Shown piece after piece: positions 22,600-36,957 of a DNA stretch of 64,000 nucleotides. The notes beneath the pieces were generated by a model. It saw only the letters and a list, made by a program, of their open reading frames with translations. It was not told where the DNA came from and did not search any database. The first letter of the stretch is position 1; each line of letters begins with the position of its first letter. Origin of the DNA: Ectobius pallidus (lineage: Eukaryota > Arthropoda > Insecta > Blattodea > Ectobiidae). The translations under genes were made by a program, and so were the position numbers. The stretch covers positions 165,422,559-165,486,558 of the forward strand of contig CAXKWD010000002.1 in the NCBI GenBank assembly GCA_964059195.1. The letters are read 5' to 3'.

Positions 22600-23062
22600 G
22601 TGAGTATGCGGAATTATAAAAGATGTTATTTCTGCCGATATGACTTTTTTCGTGCGAGGCGTTTTCAACGGTTCGACAGCCGTTATCACGTAAACTATGG
22701 TACATTTTTATTGTTGATGTACACGGTTTTATTCGCAATGAAATGTTATGACGTTCGTCTCTTGGGAGTTTTTATGTACTAGGCTGATAAAATGGTTTTA
22801 TTTCGACTTTTCTAAAATCCTGCGCGACTTTCATCTCCAAGAATAAAAGATACTGTTTTTACATTAACAATATAATCTCAAAAATTTATTGCGTTTCCGA
22901 GGAAACATAAGTTTATATGCAAAAGTAGTTGAAACTGTTCATTTTCCACTCTTATACAATACCGCGCTTTAATAGAAGCTGCATGCCTTCCCGGGATTCT
23001 CAGCCCTACCAACTTTCGTAAGCGTCGATTTTATTTTTATTTCCGAAAGTTTCCTTTATGCC
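22600..23062 (+). repeat. Chimeric monomer A/H (late switch)
   Basis: A through ACTTTCATCTCCAAG, then AAAAGATACTG, AATTTATTGCG and AAAGTAGTTG of H. The switch lies near the AT-rich inverted repeat, not near the anchor. The monomer at 24916 has the same structure plus a 2-bp loss (GTTATCTGCC). Confidence 0.8.
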
Positions 23063-24453
23063 GTGAGTGTGCGGAATTGAAAAAGATGTTATTTTTGCCG
23101 ATATGACTTTTTTCGTGCGAGGCGTTTTCAACGGTTCGAAAGCCTTTATCTCGTAAACTATGGTACATTTTTATTGTTGATGTACATGGTTATATTCGCA
23201 ATGAAAAGTTATGCGTTTTGTCATTTGGGAGGATTTATGTAGTACGCTGATAAAACGTTTTTATTTCGAGTTTTCTAAAATCCTGCGCGATTTTCATCTC
23301 CAAGAATAAAAGATACTGTTTTTACATTAACAATATAATCTCAAAAATTTCTTGCGTTTCCGAGGAAACATAAGTTTATATGCAAAAGCAGTTGAAACTG
23401 TTCTTTTTCCACTCTTATACAATCCTGCTCTTTAATAGAAGCTGCATGCCTTCCCGGGATTCTCAGCCCTACCAACTTCCGTAAGAGTCGATTTTATTTT
23501 TATTTCCGAAAGTTTCTTTTATGCTGTGAGTGTGCAGAATTGTAAAAGATGTTATTTTTGCCGATATGACTTTTTTCGTGCGAGGCGTTTTCAACGGTTC
23601 GACAGCCGTTATCTTGTAAACTACGGTACATTTTTATTGTTGATGTACACGGTTTTATTCGCAATGAAATGTTATGACGTTCGTCTCTTGGGAGTTTTTA
23701 TGTACTAGGCTGATAAAATGGTTTTATTTCGACTTTTCTAAAATCCTGCGCGACTTTCATCTCCAAGAATAAAAAATATTGTTTTTACATTAACAATATA
23801 ATCTCAAAAATGTCTTGTGTTTCCGAGGAAACATACGTTTATATGCAAAAGCAGTTGAAACTGTTTTTTTTCCCACTGTTATACAATCCTGCGCTTTTAT
23901 AGAAGCTGCATGCCTTCCCGGGATTCTCAGCCCTCCCAACTTTCGTTAGCGTCGATTTTATTTTTATTTCCGAAAGTTTCTTTTATGCTGTGAGTGTGCG
24001 GAATTGTAAAAGATGTTATTTTTGCCGATATGACTTTTTTCGTGCGAGGCGTTTTCAACGGTTCGACAGCCGTTATCTCGTAAACTATGGTACATTTTTA
24101 TTGTTGATGTTACACGGTTTTATTCGCAATGAAATGTTATGAGGTTCGTCTCTAGAGAGTTTTTATGTAGTATGCTGATAAAACGGTTTTATTTCGACTT
24201 TTCTAAAATCCTGCGCGATTTTCATCTCCAAGAATAAAAGATACTGTTTTTACATTAACAATATAATCTCAAAAATTTATTGCGTTTCCGAGGAAACATA
24301 AGTTTATATGCAAAAGTAGTTGAAACTGTTCATTTTCCACTCTTATACAATACCGCGCTTTAATAGAAGCTGCATGCCTTCCCGGGATTCTCAGCCCTAC
24401 CAACTTCCGTTAGCGTCGATTTTATTTTTATTTCCCTAAGTTTCTTTTATGGT

Positions 24454-24915
24454 GTGAGTATACGGAATTGTAAAAGATGTTATTTTTGCCGATATGACTT
24501 TTTTCGTGTGAGTCCTTTTCAACGGTTCGACAGCCGTTATCTCGTAAACTATGGTACATTTTTATTGTTGATGTACACGCTTTTATTCGCAATGAAATGT
24601 TTTGACGTTCGTCTCTTGGGAGTTTTTATGTACTAGGCTGATAAAATGGTTTTATATCGACTTTTCTAAAATCCTGCGCGACTTTCATCTCCAAGAATAA
24701 AAAATATTGTTTTACATTAACAATATAATCTCAAAAATGTCTTGTGTTTCCGAGGAAACATAAGTTTATATGCAAAAGCAGTTGAAACTGTTCTTTTTCC
24801 ACTCTTATACAATCCTGTGCTTTAATAGAAGCTGCATGCCTTCCCGGGATTCTCAGCCCTGCCAACTTCCGTTAGCGTCGATTTTATTTTTATTTCCGAA
24901 AGTATCATTTATGCT
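24454..24915 (+). repeat. Chimeric monomer B/E
   Basis: B head through TTTGCCGATATGACTTTTTT, then GTGAGTCCTTTTC, ACACGCTTTT and AAATGTTTTGACG of E. The switch lies about 42-58 bp after the anchor. It is followed by A, as E normally is. Confidence 0.82.
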
Positions 24916-25376
24916 GTGAGTATGCGGAATTATAAAAGATGTTATCTGCCGATATGACTTTTTTCGTGCGAGGCGTTTTCAACGGTTCGACAGCCGTTAT
25001 CACGTAAACTATGGTACATTTTTATTGTTGATGTACACGGTTTTATTCGCAATGAAATGTTATGACGTTCGTCTCTTGGGAGTTTTTATGTACTAGGCTG
25101 ATAAAATGGTTTTATTTCGACTTTTCTAAAATCCTGCGCGACTTTCATCTCCAAGAATAAAAGATACTGTTTTTACATTAACAATATAATCTCAAAAATT
25201 TATTGCGTTTCCGAGGAAACATAAGTTTATATGCAAAAGTAGTTGAAACTGTTCATTTTCCACTCTTATACAATACCGCGCTTTAATAGAAGCTGCATGC
25301 CTTCCCGGGATTCTCAGCCCTACCAACTTCCGTTAGCGTCGATTTTATTTTTATTTCCCTAAGTTTCTTTTATGGT

Positions 25377-28300
25377 GTGAGTATACGGAATTGTAAAAGA
25401 TGTTATTTTTGCCGATATGACTTTTTTCGTGTGAGGCGTTTGAGACGGTTCGACAGCCGTTATAACGTAAACTATGGTACATTTTTATTGTTGATGTACA
25501 CGGTTTTATTCGCAATGAAATGTTATGACGTTCGTCTCTTGGGAGTTTTTATGTACTAGGCTGATAAAGTGGTTTTATATCGACTTTTCTAAAATCCTGC
25601 GCGACTTTCATCTCCAAGAATAAAAAATATTGTTTTTACATTAACAATATAATCTCAAAAATGTCTTGTGTTTCCGAGGAAACATAAGTTTATATGCAAA
25701 AGCAGTTGAAACTTTTTTTTTCCACTTTTATACAATCCTCCGCTTTTATAGATGCTGCATGCCTTCCCGGGATTCTCAGCCCTACCAACTTCCGTAAGCG
25801 TCGATTTTATTTTTATTTCCGAAAGTTTCTTTTATGCTGTGAGTGTGCAGAATTGTAAAAGACGTTATTTTTGCCGATATGACTTTTTTCGTGCGAGGCG
25901 TTTTCAACGGTTCGACAGCCGTTATCTCGTAAACTACGGTACATTTTTATTGTTGATGTACACGGTTTTATTCGCAATGAAATGTTATGACGTTCGTCTC
26001 TTGGGAGTTTTTATGTACTAGGCTGATAAAAAGGTTTTATTTCGACTTTTCTAAAATCCTGCGCGACTTTCATCTCCAAGAATAAAAAATATTGTTTTTA
26101 CATTAACAATATAATCTCAATAAATGTCTTGTGTTTCCGAGGAAACATAAGTTTATATGCAAAAGCAGTTGAAACTGTTCTTTTTCCACTCTTATACAAT
26201 CCTGTGCTTTAATAGAAGCTGCATGCCTTCCCGGGATTCTCAGCCCTGCCAACTTCCGTTAGCGTCGATTTTAGTTTTATTTCCGAAAGTTTCTTTTATG
26301 CTGTGAGTATGCGGATTTGAAAAAGATGTTATTTTTACCGATACTACTTTTTTCGTGTGAGTCCTTTTCAACGGTTCGACAGCCGTTATCTCGTAAACTA
26401 TGGTACATTTTTATTGTTGATGTACACGCTTTTATTCGCAATGAAATGTTTTGACGTTCGTCTCTTGGGAGTTTTTATGTACTAGGCTGATAAAATGGTT
26501 TTATATCGACTTTTCTAAAATCCTGCGCGACTTTCATCTCCAAGAATAAAAAATATTGTTTTTACCTTAACAATATAATCTCAATAAATGTCTTGTGTTT
26601 CCGAGGAAACATAAGTTTATATGCAAAAGCAGTTGAAACTGTTCTCTTTCCACTCTTATACAATCCTGCGCTTTAATAGAAGCTGCATGTCTTCCCGGGA
26701 TTCTCAGCCCTGCCAACTTCCGTTAGCGTCGATTTTAGTTTTATTTCCGAAAGTTTCTTTTATGCTGTGAGTATGCGGATTTGAAAAAGATGTTATTTTT
26801 ACAGATATGACTTTTTTCGTGTGAGTCGTTGTCAACGGTTCGACAGCCATTATCTTGTAAACCATGGTACATTTTTATTGTTGATGTACACGCTTTTATT
26901 CGCAATGAAATGTTATGACGTTCGTCTCTTGGGAGTTTTTATGTACTAGGCTGATAAAATGGTTTTATTTCGACTTTTCTAAAATCCTGCGCGATTTTCA
27001 TCTCCAAGAATAAAAAATATTGTTTTTACATTAACAATATAATCTCAAAAATGTCTTGTGTTTCCGAGGAAACATAAGTTTATATGCAAAAGCAGTTGAA
27101 ACTGTTCTCTTTCCACTCTTATACAATCCTCCGCTTTTATAGAAGCTGCATGCCTTCCCGGGATTCTCAGCCATGCCAACTTTCGTAAGCGTCGATTTTA
27201 TTTTTATTTCCGAAAGTTTCCTTTATGCCGTGAGTGTGCGGAATTGAAAAAGATGTTATTTTTGCCGATATGACTTTTTTCGTGCGAGGCGTTTTCAACG
27301 GTTCGAAAGCCTTTATCTCGTAAACTATGGTACATTTTTATTGTTGATGTACATGGTTATATTCGCAATGAAAAGTTATGCGTTTTGTCATTTGGGAGGA
27401 TTTATGTAGTACGCTGATAAAACGTTTTTATTTCGAGTTTTCTAAAATCCTGCGCGATTTTCATCTCCAAGAATAAAAGATACTGTTTTTACATTAACAA
27501 TATAATCTCAAAAATTTCTTGCGTTTCCGAGGAAACATAAGTTTATATGCAAAAGCAGTTGAAACTGTTCTTTTTCCACTCTTATACAATCCTGCTCTTT
27601 AATAGAAGCTGCATGCCTTCCCGGGATTCTCAGCCCTACCAACTTCCGTAAGAGTCGATTTTATTTTTATTTCCGAAAGTTTCTTTTATGCTGTGAGTGT
27701 GCAGAATTGTAAAAGATGTTATTTTTGCCGATATGACTTTTTTCGTGCGAGGCGTTTTCAACGGTTCGACAGCCGTTATCTTGTAAACTACGGTACATTT
27801 TTATTGTTGATGTACACGGTTTTATTCGCAATGAAATGTTATGACGTTCGTCTCTTGGGAGTTTTTATGTACTAGGCTGATAAAATGGTTTTATTTCGAC
27901 TTTTCTAAAATCCTGCGCGACTTTCATCTCCAAGAATAAAAAATATTGTTTTTACATTAACAATATAATCTCAAAAATGTCTTGTGTTTCCGAGGAAACA
28001 TACGTTTATATGCAAAAGCAGTTGAAACTGTTTTTTTTTCCCACTGTTATACAATCCTGCGCTTTTATAGAAGCTGCATGCCTTCCCGGGATTCTCAGCC
28101 CTCCCAACTTTCGTTAGCGTCGATTTTATTTTTATTTCCGAAAGTTTCTTTTATGCTGTGAGTGTGCGGAATTGTAAAAGATGTTATTTTTGCCGATATG
28201 ACTTTTTTCGTGCGAGGCGTTTTCAACGGTTCGACAGCCGTTATCTCGTAAACTATGGTACATTTTTATTGTTGATGTTACACGGTTTTATTCGCAATGA

Positions 28301-28621
28301 AATGTTATGAGGTTCGTCTCTAGAGAGTTTTTATGTAGTATGCTGATAAAACGGTTTTATTTCGACTTTTCTAAAATCCTGCGCGATTTTCATCTCCAAG
28401 AATAAAAGATACTGTTTTTACATTAACAATATAATCTCAAAAATTTATTGCGTTTCCGAGGAAACATAAGTTTATATGCAAAAGTAGTTGAAACTGTTCA
28501 TTTTCCACTCTTATACAATACCGCGCTTTAATAGAAGCTGCATGCCTTCCCGGGATTCTCAGCCCTACCAACTTCCGTTAGCGTCGATTTTATTTTTATT
28601 TCCCTAAGTTTCTTTTATGGT
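25377..28621 (+). repeat. HOR B-D-E-F-G-C-H (7 monomers, 3245 bp)
   Basis: Anchors at 25377, 25839, 26303, 26767, 27230, 27693 and 28158. The order recurs at 28622-31399 without the final H. Shared diagnostic variants include GACGTTATTT and GATAAAAAGG in D, TCTCAATAAATG after D and E, and AAGAGTCGATT before C. Confidence 0.9.
28158..28621 (+). repeat. Representative subfamily H monomer
   Basis: Diagnostic bases: GTGTGCGGAATTG, GATGTTACACGG (one extra T), TATGAGGTTCGTCTCTAGAG, GTAGTATGCTGATAAAACGG, AAAAGATACTG, AATTTATTGCG, AAAGTAGTTG, CAATACCGCGC. Normally between A and B. Confidence 0.87.
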
Positions 28622-31399
28622 GTGAGTATACGGAATTGTAAAAGATGTTATTTTTGCCGATATGACTTTTTTCGTGTGAGGCGTTTGAGACGGTTCGACA
28701 GCCGTTATAACGTAAACTATGGTACATTTTTATTGTTGATGTACACGGTTTTATTCGCAATGAAATGTTATGACGTTCGTCTCTTGGGAGTTTTTATGTA
28801 CTAGGCTGATAAAATGGTTTTATATCGACTTTTCTAAAATCCTGCGCGACTTTCATCTCCAAGAATAAAAAATATTGTTTTTACATTAACAATATAATCT
28901 CAAAAATGTCTTGTGTTTCCGAGGAAACATAAGTTTATATGCAAAAGCAGTTGAAACTTTTTTTTTCCACTTTTATACAATCCTCCGCTTTTATAGATGC
29001 TGCATGCCTTCCCGGGATTCTCAGCCCTACCAACTTCCGTAAGCGTCGATTTTATTTTTATTTCCGAAAGTTTCTTTTATGCTGTGAGTGTGCAGAATTG
29101 TAAAAGACGTTATTTTTGCCGATATGACTTTTTTCGTGCGAGGCGTTTTCAACGGTTCGACAGCCGTTATCTCGTAAACTACGGTACATTTTTATTGTTG
29201 ATGTACACGGTTTTATTCGCAATGAAATGTTATGACGTTCGTCTCTTGGGAGTTTTTATGTACTAGGCTGATAAAAAGGTTTTATTTCGACTTTTCTAAA
29301 ATCCTGCGCGACTTTCATCTCCAAGAATAAAAAATATTGTTTTTACATTAACAATATAATCTCAATAAATGTCTTGTGTTTCCGAGGAAACATAAGTTTA
29401 TATGCAAAAGCAGTTGAAACTGTTCTTTTTCCACTCTTATACAATCCTGTGCTTTAATAGAAGCTGCATGCCTTCCCGGGATTCTCAGCCCTGCCAACTT
29501 CCGTTAGCGTCGATTTTAGTTTTATTTCCGAAAGTTTCTTTTATGCTGTGAGTATGCGGATTTGAAAAAGATGTTATTTTTACCGATACTACTTTTTTCG
29601 TGTGAGTCCTTTTCAACGGTTCGACAGCCGTTATCTCGTAAACTATGGTACATTTTTATTGTTGATGTACACGCTTTTATTCGCAATGAAATGTTTTGAC
29701 GTTCGTCTCTTGGGAGTTTTTATGTACTAGGCTGATAAAATGGTTTTATATCGACTTTTCTAAAATCCTGCGCGACTTTCATCTCCAAGAATAAAAAATA
29801 TTGTTTTTACATTAACAATATAATCTCAATAAATGTCTTGTGTTTCCGAGGAAACATAAGTTTATATGCAAAAGCAGTTGAAACTGTTCTCTTTCCACTC
29901 TTATACAATCCTGCGCTTTAATAGAAGCTGCATGCCTTCCCGGGATTCTCAGCCCTGCCAACTTCCGTTAGCGTCGATTTTAGTTTTATTTCCGAAAGTT
30001 TCTTTTATGCTGTGAGTATGCGGATTTGAAAAAGATGTTATTTTTACAGATATGACTTTTTTCGTGTGAGTCGTTGTCAACGGTTCGACAGCCATTATCT
30101 TGTAATCCATGGTACATTTTTATTGTTGATGTACACGCTTTTATTCGCAATGAAATGTTATGACGTTCGTCTCTTGGGAGTTTTTATGCACTAGGCTGAT
30201 AAAATGGTTTTATTTCGACTTTTCTAAAATCCTGCGCGATTTTCATCTCCAAGAATAAAAAATATTGTTTTTACATTAACAATATAATCTCAAAAATGTC
30301 TTGTGTTTCCGAGGAAACATAAGTTTATATGCAAAAGCAGTTGAAACTGTTCTCTTTCCACTCTTATACAATCCTCCGCTTTTATAGAAGCTGCATGCCT
30401 TCCCGGGATTCTCAGCCATGCCAACTTTCGTAAGCGTCGATTTTATTTTTATTTCCGAAAGTTTCCTTTATGCCGTGAGTGTGCGGAATTGAAAAAGATG
30501 TTATTTTTGCCGATATGACTTTTTTCGTGCGAGGCGTTTTCAACGGTTCGAAAGCCTTTATCTCGTAAACTATGGTACATTTTTATTGTTGATGTACATG
30601 GTTATATTCGCAATGAAAAGTTATGCGTTTTGTCATTTGGGAGGATTTATGTAGTACGCTGATAAAACGTTTTTATTTCGAGTTTTCTAAAATCCTGCGC
30701 GATTTTCATCTCCAAGAATAAAAGATACTGTTTTTACATTAACAATATAATCTCAAAAATTTCTTGCGTTTCCGAGGAAACATAAGTTTATATGCAAAAG
30801 CAGTTGAAACTGTTCTTTTTCCACTCTTATACAATCCTGCCCTTTAATAGAAGCTGCATGCCTTCCCGGGATTCTCAGCCCTACCAACTTCCGTAAGAGT
30901 CGATTTTATTTTTATTTCCGAAAGTTTCTTTTATGCTGTGAGTGTGCAGAATTGTAAAAGATGTTATTTTTGCCGATATAACTTTTTTCGTGCGAGGCGT
31001 TTTCAACGGTTCGACAGCCGTTATCTTGTAAACTACGGTACATTTTTATTGTTGATGTACACAGTTTTATTCGCAATGAAATGTTATGACGTTCGTCTCT
31101 TGGGAGTTTTTATGTACTAGGCTGATAAAATGGTTTTATTTCGACTTTTCTAAAATCCTGCGCGACTTTCATCTCCAAGAATAAAAAATATTGTTTTTAC
31201 ATTAACAATATAATCTCAAAAATGTCTTGTGTTTCCGAGGAAACATAAGTTTATATGCAAAAGCAGTTGAAACTGTTCATTTTCCACTCTTATAAATACC
31301 GCGCTTTAATAGAAGCTGCATGCCTTCCCGGGATTCTCAGCCCTACCAACTTCCGTTAGCGTCGATTTTATTTTTATTTCCCTAAGTTTCTTTTATGGT
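28622..31399 (+). repeat. HOR B-D-E-F-G-C (6 monomers, 2778 bp)
   Basis: Anchors at 28622, 29084, 29548, 30012, 30475 and 30938. The unit at 40666-43443 has the same order and the same 2778-bp length. Private changes here include GTAATCC near 30108, GATATAAC near 30977 and ACACAGTTTT near 31060. Confidence 0.9.
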
Positions 31400-33713
31400 G
31401 TGAGTATACGGAATTGTAAAAGATGTTATTTTTGCCGATATGACTTTTTTCGTGTGAGGCGTTTGAGACGGTTCGACAGCCGTTATAACGTAAACTATGG
31501 TACATTTTTATTGTTGATGTACACGGTTTTATTCGCAATGAAATGTTATGACGTTCGTCTCTTGGGAGTTTTTATGTACTAGGCTGATAAAATGGTTTTA
31601 TATCGACTTTTCTAAAATCCTGCGCGACTTTCATCTCCAAGAATAAAAAATATTGTTTTTACATTAACAATATAATCTCAAAAATGTCTTGTGTTTCCGA
31701 GGAAACATAAGTTTATATGCAAAAGCAGATGAAACTTTTTTTTCCACTTTTATACAATCCTCCGCTTTTATAGAAGCTGCATGCCTTCCCGGGATTCTCA
31801 GCCCTACCAACTTCCGTAAGCGTCGATTTTATTTTTATTTCCGAAAGTTTCTTTTATGCTGTGAGTGTGCAGAATTGTAAAAGATGTTATTTTTGCCGAT
31901 ATGACTTTTTTCGTGCGAGGCGTTTTCAACGGTTCGACAGCCGTTATCTCGTAAACTACGGTACATTTTTATTGTTGATGTACACGGTTTTATTCGCAAT
32001 CAAATGTTATGACGTTCGTCTCTTGGGAGTTTTTATGTACTAGGCTGATATAATGGTTTTATATCGACTTTTCTAAAATCATGCGCAATTTTCATGTCCA
32101 AGAATAAAAAATATTGTTTTTACATTAACAATATAATCTCAAAAATGTCTTGTGTTTCCGAGGAAACATACGTTTATATGCAAAAGCAGTTGAAACTGTT
32201 CTTTTTCCACTCTTATACAATCCTGTGCTTTAATAGAAGCTGCATGCCTTCCCGGGATTCTCAGCCCTGCCAACTTCCGTTAGCGTCGATTTTAGTTTTA
32301 TTTCCGAAAGTTTCTTTTATGCTGTGAGTATGCGGATTTGAAAAAGATGTTATTTTTACCGATACTACTTTTTTCGTGTGAGTCCTTTTCAACGGTTCGA
32401 CAGCCGTTATCTCGTAAACTATGGTACATTTTTATTGTTGATGTACACGCTTTTATTCGCAATGAAATGTTTTGACGTTCGTCTCTTGGGAGTTTTTATG
32501 TACTAGGCTGATAAAATGGTTTTATATCGACTTTTCTAAAATCCTGCGCGACTTTCATCTCCAAGAATAAAAAATATTGTTTTACATTAACAATATAATC
32601 TCAAAAATATCTTGTGTTTCCGAGGAAACATAAGTTTATATGCAAAAGCAGTTGAAACTGTTCTTTTTCCACTCTTATACAATTCTGTGCTTTAATAGAA
32701 GCTGCATGCCTTCCCGGGATTCTCAGCCCTGCCAACTTCCGTTAGCGTCGATTTTATTTTTATTTCCGAAAGTTTCATTTATGCTGTGAGTATGCGGAAT
32801 TATAAAAGATGTTATTTCTGCCGATATGACTTTTTTCGTGCGAGGCGTTTTCAACGGTTCGACAGCCGTTATCACGTAAACTATGGTACATTTTTATTGT
32901 TGATGTACACGGTTTTATTCGCAATGAAATGTTATGACGTTCGTCTCTTGGGAGTTTTTATGTACTAGGCTGATAAAATGGTTTTATTTCGACTTTTCTA
33001 AAATCCTGCGCGACTTTCATCTCCAAGAATAAAAAATATTGTTTTTACATTAACAATATAATCTCAAAAATGTCTTGTGTTTCCGAGGAAACATACGTTT
33101 ATATGCAAAAGCAGTTGAAACTGTTTTTTTTCCCACTGTTATACAATCCTGCGCTTTTATAGAAGCTGCATGCCTTCCCGGGATTCTCAGCCCTCCCAAC
33201 TTTCGTTAGCGTCGATTTTATTTTTATTTCCGAAAGTTTCTTTTATGCTGTGAGTGTGCGGAATTGTAAAAGATGTTATTTTTGCCGATATGACTTTTCT
33301 CGTGCGAGGCGTTTTCAACGGTTCGACAGCCGTTATCTCGTAAACTATGGTACATTTTTATTGTTGATGTTACACGGTTTTATTCGCAATGAAATGTTAT
33401 GAGGTTCGTCTCTAGAGAGTTTTTATGTAGTATGCTGATAAAACGGTTTTATTTCGACTTTTCTAAAATCCTGCGCGATTTTAATCTCCAAGAATAAAAG
33501 ATACTGTTTTTACATTAACAATATAATCTCAAAAATTTATTGCGTTTCCGAGGAAACATAAGTTTATATGCAAAAGTAGTTGAAACTGTTCATTTTCCAC
33601 TCTTATACAATACCGCGCTTTAATAGAAGCTGCATGCCTTCCCGGGATTCTCAGCCCTATCAACTTCCGTTAGCGTCGATTTTATTTTTATTTCCCTAAG
33701 TTTCTTTTATGGT
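31400..33713 (+). repeat. HOR B-C'-E-A-H (5 monomers, 2314 bp)
   Basis: Anchors at 31400, 31861, 32324, 32786 and 33250. The same five-monomer unit occurs twice in tandem at 53625-58254. Shared rare variants: GCAGATGAAAC after B, CTTTTCTCGTGC and TTTTAATCTCC in H, and CCCTATCAAC before the next B. Confidence 0.9.
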
Positions 33714-36700
33714 GTGAGTATACGGAATTGTAAAAGATGTTATTTTTGCCGATATGACTTTTTTCGTGTGAGGCGTTTGAGACGGTTCGACAGCCGTTAT
33801 AACGTAAACTATGGTACATTTTTATTGTTGATGTACACGGTTTTATTCGCAATGAAATGTTATGACGTTCGTCTCTTGGGAGTTTTTATGTACTAGGCTG
33901 ATAAGATGGTTTTATATCGACTTTTCTACAATCCTGCGCGACTTTCATCTCCAAGAATAAAAAATATTGCTTTTACATTAACAATATAATCTCAAAAAAA
34001 ATGTCTTGTGTTTCCAAGGAAACATAAGTTTATATGCAAAAGCAGTTGAAACTTTTTTTTTCCACTTTTATACAATCCTCCGCTTTTATAGATGCTGCAT
34101 GCCTTCCCGGGATTCTCAGCCCTACCAACTTCCGTAAGCGTCGATTTTATTTTTATTTCCGAAAGTTTCTTTTATGCTGTGAGTGTGCAGAATTGTAAAA
34201 GACGTTATTTTTGCCGATATGACTTTTTTCGTGCGAGGCGTTTTCAACGGTTCGACAGCCGTTATCTCGTAAACTACGGTACATTTTTATTGTTGATGTA
34301 CACGGTTTTATTCGCAATGAAATGTTATGACGTTCGTCTCTTGGGAGTTTTTATGTACTATCCTGATAAAAAGGTTTTATTTCGACTTTTCTAAAATCCT
34401 GCGCGACTTTCATCTCCAAGAATAAAAAATATTGTTTTTACATTAACAATATAATCTCAATAAATGTCTTGTGTTTCCGAGGAAACATAAGTTTATATGC
34501 AAAAGCAGTTGAAACTGTTCTTTTTCCACTCTTATACAATCCTGTGCTTTAATAGAAGCTGCATGCCTTCCCGGGATTCTCAGCCCTGCCAACTTCCGTT
34601 AGCGTCAATTTTAGTTTTATTTCCGAAAGTTTCTTTTATGCTGTGAGTATGCGGATTTCAAAAAGATGTTATTTTTACCGATACTACTTTTTTCGTGTGA
34701 GTCCTTTTCAACGGTTCGACAGCCGTTATCTCGTAAACTATGGTACATTTTTATTGTTGATGTACACGCTTTTATTCGCAATGAAATGTTTTGACGTTCG
34801 TCTCTTGGGAGTTTTTATGTACTAGGCTGATAAAATGGTTTTATATCGACTTTTCTAAAATCCTGCGCGACTTTCATCTCCAAGAATAAAAAATATTGTT
34901 TTTACATTAACAATATAATCTCAAAAATGTCTTGTGTTTCCGAGGAAACATAAGTTTATATGCAAAAGCAGTTGAAACTTTTTTTTTCCACTTTTATACA
35001 ATCCTCCGCTTTTATAGAAGCTGCATGCCTTCCCGGGATTCTCAGCCCTACCAACTTCCGTAAGCGTCGATTTTATTTTTATTTCCGAAAGTTTCTTTTA
35101 TGCTGTGAGTGTGCAGAATTGTAAAAGATGTTATTTTTGCCGATATGACTTTTTTCGTGCGAGGCGTTTTCAACGGTTCGACAGCCGTTATCTCGTAAAC
35201 TACGGTACATTTTTATTGTTGATGTACACGGTTTTATTCGCAATCAAATGTTATGACGTTCGTCTCTTGGGAGTTTTTATGTACTAGGATGATATAATGG
35301 TTTTATATCGACTTTTCTAAAATCATGCGCAATTTTCATGTCCAAGAATAAAAAATATTGTTTTTACATTAACAATATAATCTCAAAAATGTCTTGTGTT
35401 TCCGAGGAAACATACGTTTATATGCAAAAGCAGTTGAAACTGTTCTTTTTCCACTCTCATACAATCCTGTGCTTTAATAGAAGCTGCATGCCTTCCCGGG
35501 ATTCTCAGCCCTGCCAACTTCCGTTAGCGTCGATTTTAGTTTTATTTCCGAAAGTTTCTTTTATGCTGTGAGTATGCGGATTTGAAAAAGATGTTATTTT
35601 TACCGATACTACTTTTTTCGTGTGAGTCCTTTTCAACGGTTCGACAGCCGTTATCTCGTAAACTATGGTACATTTTTATTGTTGATGTACACGCTTTTAT
35701 TCGCAATGAAATGTTTTGACGTTCGTCTCTTGGGAGTTTTTATGTACTAGGCTGATAAAAAGGTTTTATATCGACTTTTCTAAAATCCTGCGCGACTTTC
35801 ATCTCCAAGAATAAAAAATATTGTTTTACATTAACAATATAATCTCAAAAATGTCTTGTGTTTCCGAGGAAACATAAGTTTATATGCAAAAGCAGTTGAA
35901 ACTGTTCTTTTTCCACTCTTATACAATCCTGTGCTTTAATAGAAGCTGCATGCCTTCCCGGGATTCTCAGCCCTGCCAACTTCCGTTAGCGTCGATTTTA
36001 TTTTTATTTCCGAAAGTTTCATTTATGCTGTGAGTATGCGGAATTATAAAAGATGTTATTTCTGCCGATATGACTTTTTTCGTGCGAGGCGTTTTCAACG
36101 GTTCGACAGCCGTTATCACGTAAACTATGGTACATTTTTATTGTTGATGTACACGGTTTTATTCGCAATGAAATGTTATGACGTTCGTCTCTTGGGAGTT
36201 TTTATGTACTAGGCTGATAAAATGGTTTTATTTCGACTTTTCTAAAATCCTGCGCGACTTTCATCTCCAAGAATAAAAAATATTGTTTTTACATTAACAA
36301 TATAATCTCAAAAATGTCTTGTGTTTCCGAGGAAACATACGTTTATATGCAAAAGCAGTTGAAACTGTTTTTTTTCCCACTGTTATACAATCCTGCGCTT
36401 TTATAGAAGCTGCATGCCTTCCCGGGATTCTCAGCCCTCCCAACTTTCGTTAGCGTCGATTTTATTTTTATTTCCGAAAGTTTCTTTTATGCTGTGAGTG
36501 TGCGGAATTGTAAAAGATGTTATTTTTGCCGATATGACTTTTTTCGTGCGAGGCGTTTTCAACGGTTCGACAGCCGTTATCTCGTAAACTATGGTACATT
36601 TTTATTGTTGATGTTACACGGTTTTATTCGCAATGAAATGTTATGAGGTTCGTCTCTAGAGAGTTTTTATGTAGTATGCTGATAAAACGGTTTTATTTCG

Positions 36701-36957
36701 ACTTTTCTAAAATCCTGCGCGATTTTCATCTCCAAGAATAAAAGATACTGTTTTTACATTAACAATATAATCTCAAAAATTTATTGCGTTTCCGAGGAAA
36801 CATAAGTTTATATGCAAAAGTAGTTGAAACTGTTCATTTTCCACTCTTATACAATACCGCGCTTTAATAGAAGCTGCATGCCTTCCCGGGATTCTCAGCC
36901 CTATCAACTTCCGTTAGCGTCGATTTTATTTTTATTTCCCTAAGTTTCTTTTATGGT
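33714..36957 (+). repeat. HOR B-D-E'-C'-E-A-H (7 monomers, 3244 bp)
   Basis: Anchors at 33714, 34179, 34643, 35105, 35568, 36030 and 36494. The counterpart is 58255-61031, which shares TTCTACAATCC, ATTGCTTTTAC, TTTCCAAGG, GCGTCAATTTT and TAGGATGATATA but has A and H fused into one monomer. This copy has three extra A near 33997 (CTCAAAAAAAATG). Confidence 0.9.

Larger units (their letters stand above)
12752..25376 (+). repeat. Irregular mosaic region of the array
   Basis: Monomer order by anchor: E 12752, H 13214, B 13678, D with C'-like tail 14140, E 14604, F 15068 (split by the LINE), G 16581, A 17044, H 17507, B/F 17971, G 18434, C 18897, B 19360, C' 19822, E 20285, A 20747, H 21211, B/C' 21675, E 22138, A/H 22600, G 23063, C 23526, H 23990, B/E 24454, A/H 24916. 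Short strings recur (E-A-H, G-C), but no unit repeats intact. Several monomers are chimeras. Confidence 0.83.
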